Source: Candidatus Coatesiibacteriota bacterium (GTDB taxonomy: Bacteria > B130-G9). From it: a stretch of DNA of 14,258 nt. How positions within the stretch are numbered: the first letter of the stretch is position 1; each line of letters opens with the position of its first letter. The notes below the pieces were generated by a model, which worked only from the letters and a program-made list of their open reading frames with translations, ran no database searches and was not told the DNA's origin. The stretch spans positions 1-14,258 of the forward strand of contig JAFGIT010000404.1 of the NCBI GenBank assembly GCA_016929465.1. The letters run 5' to 3'. Position numbers and translations under genes: made by a program. This document shows, piece by piece, positions 6,647 to 13,438 of the stretch.

Positions 6647-8814
6647 TACTCAGCCCACCAATTCGATATGTCCTCCAGCTGCCTCTTCACCTCTATCTCA
6701 GTTTGAAGAAGCGCTTGCGCCTCTTGGTAGAGGTCGTCGCTGTCGGCCTTTTCGCATTCCTTCAGTATCTTTAGCGCCTCATCCGACTTGCCCTGCTTGG
6801 ACCTCAAATCGGCCAGCAAGTGACAGCTCTGGCTCCTGAGCGGCGAGCTATCGCATTCATCCATGATTTGCTTCAGGATGAGCGCTGCATCATCTGTCTC
6901 ATTCAGCGATAGCATGCACTTGGCCTTCTCGACAAATGCACTGGTTGCGAGGTATGACGCGCAGTCCAGCAGCTTAAGCGATGAGCCGGAGTCATTAGCC
7001 ACGTCATCATGAGAGCCCATTAGAGCCTCCCTGATTGCCTCTCGATGCTCGAGATTGTATTGGATATAGCGATCGTACGCCTCCTTGGCTCGGGTGAAAT
7101 CACCGGACTCCGATAGACGAAGCCCGACGCGGAAGTCAAGGCAAGACAGGTATCTCGGAATAGAGTACTCCTCCGGAAGTCGCGAGTAGTATTGTAGCGC
7201 GTCTTCTGTCTTGCCCTGTTTGAGGAGAAGGTCGATCAATCTCACCATCGCGGCGAATGAGACCTCGTCAATCTTGCCCATGGAAAGGCTCTTGAGCTCC
7301 GACATCGTATTCTCAGGCTTTCCATCTGTCTGCATGTCGAGCGCGAGAAGAAGCCTCGCAAGACGGCGGTCGTCCGGGTCTATGAATTTCTCGTCCGTCG
7401 CCATCAATTCCTCCGCGCTGCGGCTGTAGTTCATGATGCCGTAATAAAGCCTGCCAGCCAGGAAGCGAGCCTGTGAGAGGTGAGAGCGCTTCCTGATCTC
7501 ATTCTTGCGCTCCTCGAATGCCATCGCGCCGTCGAAATACTCGTCTTCGTTCAGATATGTCCGAAGCAAGCCCAGGATCGCATCGTCTCTCAGATCGAGC
7601 ATCTCGTTCATGTATTTGCTTTGGTCGAAGGCCAAAAAGAACCAGTCGATATACTTGAGTGAGTTCGCGAATGCTCTCTCATTAAGATAGTGCCGGGAGA
7701 GCCTTAGTGAGGCCACCATGGCCTGGTCAGTGTGTGGTGCCTGCTCCACTATCCGCTCGTAGAGAGTGATGAAATCGTCGTCCGAGAGCTTCACGCCGCT
7801 CTCCTGCTGAAGCTCCGCCAGGCGGAGCATGGCTTCCGCTCTGGTATTGGGATTTTTCGAATTCATGACGCTTGTGAGGACCGCTCCAGCGCCCTTGAAA
7901 TCCTTCAGCGTTATCAGGCTCTCGGCAAGGATTAGCATCGCGTTGTCATTGCGAGGGTCCTCGGGGAATATATTGATGAAGCGGAAGAGCTGCTCGACGG
8001 CTTGCTTGTGTTCTCCAAGCGATGCGTATGCGCTGCCTCGATAGAACAGGACGTCCGCGTCCATCAAACAGCGATAGAGGTTTCGCTGACAGGCAAGCTC
8101 ATACCATTTGATCGCCAGGTCGTGCTTGTCGAGAAGCTCACTTATTCGCGCTATTCGGAAGGTCGAGTCCTCCACCTTGTCGATGGGCTGGCGGAAATAC
8201 TCAATTACCTTGTAGTATCGCTTCTGGGCCTCCAGATACTTCTGAGCTCTCTCCATGATCCGCCCGAGGTAATATTCCGACTCCGATGCGAATGCGCCCT
8301 CCGGAAAGCGCTTCAGCAGTGCGTTGAACTTTGGCTCTGCTTCAAAATAATCCTCTGCCTCGAAGAGGGACAGACCCCAGAGGTAATAATCCTCCTCCAG
8401 TAGGGGTGAACTGCTGTAGGACTTCTCGAAATTCTCGAAGAACTTAATCGCCTCCCGTCGAAGCTCTGCCGACGAGATCGCTCTTGCGGCAGCCAGGTAT
8501 GCCTTGCCGGCGAGAAGCGCCGCCTCGGGCCAGTATTCCTTGGCCTCCTCATCGAGCAAAACCGTCTCGAAGAGGTCTGCGGCTTCGAGATACAAGCCGT
8601 CGGACAAGAACTTCTTGCCATCAGCCATATAGGCCATCGAGCCTGTCAGGGATGTCTCCGCAGTCCCCTCTGTGGCACTACCATCCTGTGAAGTCAATGG
8701 ATCGGCCTTTATATGGCCGTCCTGCGCCAGAAGCAGAAAAAGCATGGCGGCAGTGACTGCCACCAGACGGGGCCACACAGGATCGCGACGGAACTCAGTC
8801 CGAGAGGCGATCAT
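6646..8814 (-). CDS. Large exported tetratricopeptide-repeat protein
   Basis: About 722 residues from ATG 8814. A TTG at 8826 would add four residues and overlap the preceding stop as TTGA; neither start has a good ribosome binding site. A basic N-terminus (several R) and hydrophobic core (about 17-30) form a Sec signal peptide with probable cleavage near residue 37 (HIKA/DP). The rest is nearly all helical repeat, with TPR-type units such as 'YYLWGLSLFEAEDYFEAEPKFNALLKRFP'-like pairs spaced about 34-37 residues. The early part resembles BamD/CpoB-type TPRs ('FPEGAFASESEYYLGRIME' region). No enzymatic domain is visible. It is likely a periplasmic scaffold. Overlap with the NTF2-like gene and tight linkage to the lipoprotein suggest these three work together. 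A specific function cannot be assigned. Confidence 0.85.
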   Translation of the reverse strand: MIASRTEFRRDPVWPRLVAVTAAMLFLLLAQDGHIKADPLTSQDGSATEGTAETSLTGSMAYMADGKKFLSDGLYLEAADLFETVLLDEEAKEYWPEAALLAGKAYLAAARAISSAELRREAIKFFENFEKSYSSSPLLEEDYYLWGLSLFEAEDYFEAEPKFNALLKRFPEGAFASESEYYLGRIMERAQKYLEAQKRYYKVIEYFRQPIDKVEDSTFRIARISELLDKHDLAIKWYELACQRNLYRCLMDADVLFYRGSAYASLGEHKQAVEQLFRFINIFPEDPRNDNAMLILAESLITLKDFKGAGAVLTSVMNSKNPNTRAEAMLRLAELQQESGVKLSDDDFITLYERIVEQAPHTDQAMVASLRLSRHYLNERAFANSLKYIDWFFLAFDQSKYMNEMLDLRDDAILGLLRTYLNEDEYFDGAMAFEERKNEIRKRSHLSQARFLAGRLYYGIMNYSRSAEELMATDEKFIDPDDRRLARLLLALDMQTDGKPENTMSELKSLSMGKIDEVSFAAMVRLIDLLLKQGKTEDALQYYSRLPEEYSIPRYLSCLDFRVGLRLSESGDFTRAKEAYDRYIQYNLEHREAIREALMGSHDDVANDSGSSLKLLDCASYLATSAFVEKAKCMLSLNETDDAALILKQIMDECDSSPLRSQSCHLLADLRSKQGKSDEALKILKECEKADSDDLYQEAQALLQTEIEVKRQLEDISNWWAE

Positions 8815-8822
8815 GACTTGGC

Positions 8823-9485
8823 TCAATTCTGTTCTTGTTGTTCATCACACTGCCGACCCAAGTCTCCATTCAGAACGTGCAAAACAACCGCCTTTACAGT
8901 CTCGACCGTCTCATCCAGCAGTTCCAGCTCGCCCTCGGGCGGACTGGACCGTCCGGAGTAGGAGAGCCCCTTGGTGCTCTTCGCCCACGCCCTGATCGAG
9001 CCCGCTCTCTTACCCGTCGAGAGGTCAATCAGAACGGCCTCCATCTCGAATTTGCTCGGGATTATATGACCGTGGATCGAGTGGCGTATGACACCATGAA
9101 GCGCCAAATGCCCGCCAATCACTTTTCTGAGCGACCGGAAGTCGGATGCGCTCCTGGGTGCTTTCCAGGGGCCGTCATAGGAGGCTTTCCAGAGTGAAAG
9201 CACATCAGAAGGGCTCAGCACGTTACTCATTTCCGATGACAAGGCCTTTGTAAGACGCTCCCCAGCGATTCTCGCCAGGCTTTCCGGCACATCTCTTTCG
9301 TAGTGGAACGGCAATATGGCAATGGTGGCTCGCGTGCCCAACTCTCTGCTGACCTCGCAAGGGGCTACGGTCGAATCGCAAAGCATTGTGGTTCGTCCGC
9401 CGCATCCCGTCAGCCAAATAACGGGCAACGCGGCAATCAGAGCTAGAGCGCTAAGTAGCTTCCCCTTTGCCATCGGTTCCCTCAT
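8823..9485 (-). CDS. Lipoprotein with TolB/CsgG/LpoB-like N-terminal region
   Basis: A 220-residue protein with a lipoprotein signal: basic start, hydrophobic stretch LLSALALIAALPVIW and lipobox LTG-C (C28). Gly at +2 after the cysteine, with no Asp, predicts outer-membrane sorting if Lol rules apply. The mature part has 'ATIAILPFHYERDVPESLARIAGERLTKALSSEM', a strand-helix opening like that of TolB-N, CsgG, FlgO and LpoB/GNA1162-type proteins. A GGHLALHGVI strand and a paired strand (FEMEAVLIDLSTGK) follow, as in those folds. The reading frame starts at ATG 9485, but ATG 9473 (M5) has GAGGGA at a good distance and may be the true start. It overlaps the lapB-like gene by up to 35 bases and abuts the TPR gene. 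Exact family not recognised. Confidence 0.8.
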   Translation of the reverse strand: MREPMAKGKLLSALALIAALPVIWLTGCGGRTTMLCDSTVAPCEVSRELGTRATIAILPFHYERDVPESLARIAGERLTKALSSEMSNVLSPSDVLSLWKASYDGPWKAPRSASDFRSLRKVIGGHLALHGVIRHSIHGHIIPSKFEMEAVLIDLSTGKRAGSIRAWAKSTKGLSYSGRSSPPEGELELLDETVETVKAVVLHVLNGDLGRQCDEQQEQN

Positions 9486-10680
9486 TTTTTGGCCTCCGAA
9501 GCGCTCTACGCTTCTCTATTTCCTGAACAAAGGTGTCCCATTCCCGACATTGCGGACAGCGCCAGTGTACCTGCGTGTCCTTGAAGCCACATTTGCCACA
9601 GTAGTAGAAACTCGATTGGAGCTCCGGCAAAGCGCTCATCCTCTGCAGCACGTGCAACGCTTCCTCGTGCTTTCCCTCCTTGAGATATAGCTGCGATAGC
9701 TTTTGATACGCGACTGGCGAACCGGATGAGATCTCCAGTATCTTCTCGTATTCCTGCTTTGCCCGGTCCAATTGACCGGTGTCGAAGTAGTAGTCTCCGA
9801 GAGAGAGGCGTGTATTTATATCGTCCGGATTCTTAGCGAGCACTCTCTCGTATATCCCCTTGATATTCCGCACAGTATCCTGCTTGAGATAGACCTGCCT
9901 CAGTCTATCGAAAAGAAGAAAAGCAAGGTGCGGAAACGCGTCGATCGCTTCCTCCCAGGCCTGTTCTGCCTTTTTCAGTTCGCCCTGGGACATATAAACG
10001 TCCCCGAGATACATGGGAACCGAAATACACGTCGGATCCGTCTGCTTGGCCTTTTGAAGAAGGGCAATCGCCTCCTTGGGACGCTTAGCATTCATCGCCT
10101 CCGCGCGAGCCAACTCGGTCAGAAGATACGCGAGCAGCCTTGAACTCTTCGATTTAGTGATCTTGTCCAGCTCTATCTGGCACTCGTACGCCGCCTTCCA
10201 GTCTCGCATCTCCTCGTGTATCCGCACCAGACTTCCATAGCTCGGCGCGTGGTTTGGATCCTCTTTGATCGCCTTGTGGAATGCCGATGATGCTCTATCG
10301 AGAAGCCCTCCGCGAACGTAATCCTGGCCAAGGCTGAATAGGGCTCGGACCCGGTAGGAAGTGTCAAGATTGGGGCGTATCGAGACACTCTCGTGTATTC
10401 GAATCGCCCTGTCGATATTGCCCTGTTCACGATGAAGATTGCCGAGACTTATATACGCCGCGACATCGTCGGTGTTCTTCAGAGTGGCCTCTGTGAGCTC
10501 CTTGATTGCCAGGTCCCTTTGATCGTGAATCAGGAAGTCCAGACCCCTCAGATAGGAAATCTCAGGCGCCGGGGCAGACGTCGAACGCTTACGACGGCGC
10601 GAGCTGACATAGAGGGCCGCTATTATGACCAGGACTAATGGCAGAATTAAGTAGAAAAAAATATCCCATCCTGAATTCAT
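9451..10680 (-). CDS. lapB: LapB (YciM)-like protein: membrane-anchored TPR with C-terminal rubredoxin-like zinc domain
   Basis: A 409-residue protein with the full LapB architecture. It has one N-terminal membrane helix (about 8-27), a basic linker (RRRKR) and about nine TPR units starting near residue 41. At the end is a rubredoxin-type knuckle with C361, C364, C375 and C378 (CGKCGF ... HWRCPQCREWDTF). The last motif is close to that of E. coli LapB. E. coli LapB works at the inner membrane, handing LpxC to FtsH for degradation and so setting LPS output. That role here is inferred from architecture and from kdsC next door. It is slightly longer than E. coli LapB (389), with a charged C-terminal tail. 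ATG 10680 has GGGAG nine bases upstream. It lies 25 bases after kdsC and overlaps the lipoprotein gene. Confidence 0.88.
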   Translation of the reverse strand: MNSGWDIFFYLILPLVLVIIAALYVSSRRRKRSTSAPAPEISYLRGLDFLIHDQRDLAIKELTEATLKNTDDVAAYISLGNLHREQGNIDRAIRIHESVSIRPNLDTSYRVRALFSLGQDYVRGGLLDRASSAFHKAIKEDPNHAPSYGSLVRIHEEMRDWKAAYECQIELDKITKSKSSRLLAYLLTELARAEAMNAKRPKEAIALLQKAKQTDPTCISVPMYLGDVYMSQGELKKAEQAWEEAIDAFPHLAFLLFDRLRQVYLKQDTVRNIKGIYERVLAKNPDDINTRLSLGDYYFDTGQLDRAKQEYEKILEISSGSPVAYQKLSQLYLKEGKHEEALHVLQRMSALPELQSSFYYCGKCGFKDTQVHWRCPQCREWDTFVQEIEKRRALRRPKNEGTDGKGEAT

Positions 10681-10705
10681 TGGTAATTACTCCCGACAAT
10701 GCTGC

Positions 10706-11251
10706 TTATTGCATCGAGCGATAATATTCGACTATGGCGTCCCATTTATCCTGCGCCTTCAAGATCATCTCGCATACTTCCCGAACTGCGCCATTTCCAC
10801 CCTTGCAGTCAGTGACGAAATCCGCCGCTTCGATAACCTCGGGAACCGCATCTGCAACCGCTACAGATATGCCCACACGAGCCATAATTCCGAGGTCTAG
10901 AAGATCGTCTCCCATATAGAGCGCCTCTTCGGGCAGCAGGTTCTGCGACCTAAGTATTTGGGAAAGGACCGAGACCTTATTCGTCACTTTGCGGTGTACA
11001 ATCGAGATGTTGAGGTCCTGAGCACGAAACGAGACTGCCTTGTTATCCTTCCCAGTGATGATCCCCACGTTCAGACCACCACGCATCAGGTAACGTATCC
11101 CGCTCCCATCCTTGACATCGAAGGGAAGATGAATATCGCCGTTATTGCTTATATAGAATTTCCCATTTGTCAGCACCCCATCGACATCCAACAGGAGCAG
11201 TCTGATCCTCTTGAGTTTTGAAGTCAATTCGTCGGAAATCACACTCACCAT
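10706..11251 (-). CDS. kdsC: 3-deoxy-D-manno-octulosonate 8-phosphate phosphatase KdsC
   Basis: A 181-residue HAD phosphatase of the tetrameric KdsC type, without a cap domain, at the family's usual length. It removes phosphate from KDO-8-P to give KDO for the LPS inner core. HAD motif I is LLLDVDGVLTNG (D22 nucleophile, D24), motif II IITG (65-67), motif III K92 in HRKVTNK, and motif IV YMGDDLLDLGIM (D115, D116, D119). The KdsC C-terminal signature 'GGNGAVREVCEMIL' is present, as is the substrate-side 'VKDGSGIRYL'. ATG 11251 has GAGGAT eight bases upstream; GTG codons at 11248 and 11242 are poorer alternatives. It is the first gene of the minus-strand operon, about 54 bases from the predicted RNA start. 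kdsC usually travels with kdsD or lptC/lptA; here it is followed by lapB. Confidence 0.94.
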   Translation of the reverse strand: MVSVISDELTSKLKRIRLLLLDVDGVLTNGKFYISNNGDIHLPFDVKDGSGIRYLMRGGLNVGIITGKDNKAVSFRAQDLNISIVHRKVTNKVSVLSQILRSQNLLPEEALYMGDDLLDLGIMARVGISVAVADAVPEVIEAADFVTDCKGGNGAVREVCEMILKAQDKWDAIVEYYRSMQ

Positions 11252-11298
11252 CGTCGCCCATCCTCAGCTGCCTAAAAAATTGGTATCAGCAAGCACAC

Positions 11299-11318
11299 CT
11301 ATCAGTAACAAATGATAG
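11299..11318. repeat. Dyad CTATCA-N8-TGATAG over the -10 and start site of the kdsC promoter
   Basis: CTATCA (11299-11304) and TGATAG (11313-11318) are perfect inverted halves. They overlap the -10 box and the expected RNA start. A further TATCAG (11284-11289) lies as a direct repeat 16 bases from the TATCAG at 11300. Placement suits a repressor operator, but six-base arms can occur by chance. Confidence 0.4.
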
Positions 11319-11340
11319 CGCAGCGGCCCCGCCGTGTCAA
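11312..11340 (-). promoter_or_regulatory. Strong sigma70-type promoter for the kdsC-to-tatD operon
   Basis: On the minus strand TTGACA (11340-11335, perfect) is followed after exactly 17 bases by TATCAT (11317-11312, four of six matches). RNA would begin near 11305, leaving a leader of about 54 nt with GAGGAT before kdsC. No comparable promoter is seen between the downstream genes, so this one probably drives all eight. Confidence 0.75.
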
Positions 11341-11510
11341 ACAGACGGGCGTTTTATGCGAATTCTGGAGGAGACTCTCTTCGCCCTAAATAACGTCGCT
11401 GGAGGCCCAGCCAATTCGGAACGCATGCAAAGCATCACAGTCCGCAGGACCCAGATCTCTCAGAGAGCCAGGCGATTGCAGTCTCAATCACGAGGATGCT
11501 TGCACGTTGC

Positions 11511-13157
11511 TCAATCGTTGCTGACCCTGAACCAGAGCTCTGAAATCGGAGAGATTATCTCGAACGTCCCGCTATTCGTGAACGCGGCCAGCATCTTGTA
11601 ATTCGCCTGGGGTATCGCCTCGCCAATGATCTCCAACACATCTATAGTCTCAATGTCGTTGGCGCCGAGGAAATAGGAAACAGGATTGAAGCCCGGCACC
11701 CAGTTAGGATATGAGAAGAACGTCGGTGAGCCCTCAATGAAGGCTATGATGTGAAGATCGACGGTAATGGCCTCGGGTTGATTGTTCGTGAGCACTGCAG
11801 TGATGGCGACCGTCTCGTCCGTATCATATATCTGCTCATCGCTCTCGAGCATCACGAGCGGAGCCTTCATGGGGCCGGCATCACCGGCATATTCACCGCC
11901 ATATATCCCGATATTGTCGGTCCAGCAGGGCGAATTGGCGGGCCAATCCGACGATGTGGACTGGAGATTCACGTCGTCAACGAAGAACCTGTCTCCGGGC
12001 TCGGTGTAGTCCTCGGTGCTGCCGCACTTGTATAGCGTCTTTGGGGCGGCCTCGGTTGTATCCACAGCAACCGTGATAGAGGTTCTCGTATTCGATAGAA
12101 CCTCGAAGGTCCTGAACTGGCCGCCGTAGATCATATACATCCCGCTCGTATTCGGGACCAGGTCCAGACCGACCAGTGAATTGGTCTTCCACTGTGCCCC
12201 TGTGCAATAAAGAGTGTCGTAATCAGTGCCGCCGATGGATGAGACGAAACCGGTCCCAACCATCAGAGGGTCGCTCTGAATATCGCCGGATCCGGGGGAG
12301 ATGCCGTCATAGTCGGCTTCTCGATTCGAACCGACGCAGTTGTGGGATAGGGTCGGCGTGGCTGCGTGGCTGAAGACTCCGGTCAAGTTGTCGCTAATGA
12401 TATTGTATTCGATCACCGGCGACGAATCGAAGATGCTGACGCCGCGCTCATAGTGGCCGACTATCGCGTTATGCCGCACTGTACAATTGGAGCCGCTCGT
12501 TATGACGACCCCGTCATAGAGGCTGTTCAAGACCTTGTTGCTGTATAGCTCGGCATTCGAGCCAATCATATATACGCCATGCTCGAAGTCCGCGATCTTG
12601 TTGTTGTGAACCAATGGCGAGGTATATTCAGCCCATATCCCGACATATCTCCCCGTGATCTTGTTGTTGTATATGTGCGGCGTGCCAGAGCCCTTCGTCA
12701 CGACGCACATATAAACCGCCTCGATCGTGTTGTTGAATATCTCCGGGGATGTATCCTGCGATCTGATGCCGACGTATCTGCTCTGGATGTAGTTGTCCTC
12801 GATAACTACGCCGGCGCCGATACAGTCTATGCCGATGATCCCCTCAACAATCGAAAAACCGGCTATCCTGCAGCCTGAATTAGCCTTAATCGCGATGGCG
12901 TCCGCCTCGGCATCGATCGTCGTGCTAAGACGCCCCTCGCCCAGAAGCGTAAGCCCCTCTTTCATCACGATTGTCTCTTTATATGTGCCTCTTGCGACGC
13001 AGATAACGTCTCCGTAAGAAGCATCATCCACCGCTTCGTTTATGGTCCGGTACTCCGAACCGACGAAAAGCGTATTGGCCATAGCGCATGGAGCGATGGC
13101 GCAAAGCACGATGGACTGGATGAAGAAAAACAGGCCGAATACCTTGCCGAATCTCAT
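11511..13157 (-). CDS. Secreted right-handed parallel beta-helix (NosD/PbH1-type) protein
   Basis: 548 residues from ATG 13157, chosen because GGGGAGAG sits just upstream; an in-frame TTG at 13172 would place that motif inside the gene. The signal peptide ends near residue 27 (APCAMA/NT). The N-terminal block 'YRTINEAVDDASYGDVICVARGTYKETIVMKEG' is the standard opening of beta-helix surface proteins. About 8-9 PbH1 rungs of 22-23 residues follow, each with an Asn ladder such as FNNTI, YNNKI, HNNKI, YSNKV and RHNAI. Helix-closing 'DPLMVGTG' and 'SPCWTDNIGIYGG' motifs are split by a module of about 90 residues (SLVGLDLVPN ... SITVAVDTTEA). The last ~115 residues (from APLVML) form an Ig-like beta domain. 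No catalytic residues, membrane anchor or sorting tail are seen. It probably binds or processes polysaccharide, or is a surface protein. Confidence 0.87.
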   Translation of the reverse strand: MRFGKVFGLFFFIQSIVLCAIAPCAMANTLFVGSEYRTINEAVDDASYGDVICVARGTYKETIVMKEGLTLLGEGRLSTTIDAEADAIAIKANSGCRIAGFSIVEGIIGIDCIGAGVVIEDNYIQSRYVGIRSQDTSPEIFNNTIEAVYMCVVTKGSGTPHIYNNKITGRYVGIWAEYTSPLVHNNKIADFEHGVYMIGSNAELYSNKVLNSLYDGVVITSGSNCTVRHNAIVGHYERGVSIFDSSPVIEYNIISDNLTGVFSHAATPTLSHNCVGSNREADYDGISPGSGDIQSDPLMVGTGFVSSIGGTDYDTLYCTGAQWKTNSLVGLDLVPNTSGMYMIYGGQFRTFEVLSNTRTSITVAVDTTEAAPKTLYKCGSTEDYTEPGDRFFVDDVNLQSTSSDWPANSPCWTDNIGIYGGEYAGDAGPMKAPLVMLESDEQIYDTDETVAITAVLTNNQPEAITVDLHIIAFIEGSPTFFSYPNWVPGFNPVSYFLGANDIETIDVLEIIGEAIPQANYKMLAAFTNSGTFEIISPISELWFRVSND

Positions 13158-13438
13158 GGAAACTCTCCCCAAGATATTAAGTTATCGTATCAAATCGACT
13201 CGTGCCCCGAATGGCAAGCATCAATTAATCGAAGATAGCAAAATGCGAAAGGTGATACAAGTGCTCCAGAGTAGTCTGGTCCTCACGGAGTCGTCGAATC
13301 AAGTGGCGAATCCCTCGGGGGCGAATGCAGCCTCTTGCGAATCGTGCCATCGGCTGTAGATTCTCGTCATATTGCATCGTCCTTGGTGCACATGAATTGC
13401 CATAGAATTATCTATCAATGCAAATTTGGAGCCGCAAT
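13158..13438. other. Divergent intergenic region upstream of beta-helix and glycerate kinase genes
   Basis: This must hold promoters for both directions. Toward the kinase, TAGAAT (13403-13408) could be a -10 box, but no good -35 is at the right distance. RNA would start near 13415, giving a short leader with GGAG before GTG 13439. Toward the beta-helix gene the A/T-rich stretch 13166-13195 is likely, without clear hexamers. No ORF or RNA gene recognised. Confidence 0.4.

Larger units (their letters stand above)
11252..11510. other. Intergenic region between the beta-helix gene and kdsC
   Basis: It holds the operon promoter and dyad in its kdsC-proximal third. The remainder (about 11345-11510) lies just downstream of the beta-helix stop. 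I see only a short CTCTC/GAGAG palindrome near 11456-11466 without a U run, so there is no convincing terminator. No protein-like ORF or recognisable RNA was found. Confidence 0.55.

Noticed and set aside
8002-9690. Plus-strand ORFs of 90-133 codons over the TPR, lipoprotein and lapB genes
   Set aside because: Their compositions are atypical, they lack ribosome binding sites, and they overlap well-supported minus-strand genes throughout.
11218-11601. 127-codon plus-strand ORF over the kdsC upstream region
   Set aside because: It covers the kdsC promoter and the end of the beta-helix gene in antisense, has no ribosome binding site and shows no protein-family features.
12520-12740. Repeated TTGTTGTTG-containing stretches about every 62-67 bases
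   Set aside because: They look like a degenerate DNA repeat, but they encode the Asn-ladder (NNK/NNT) of successive beta-helix rungs. They are not a CRISPR or satellite.
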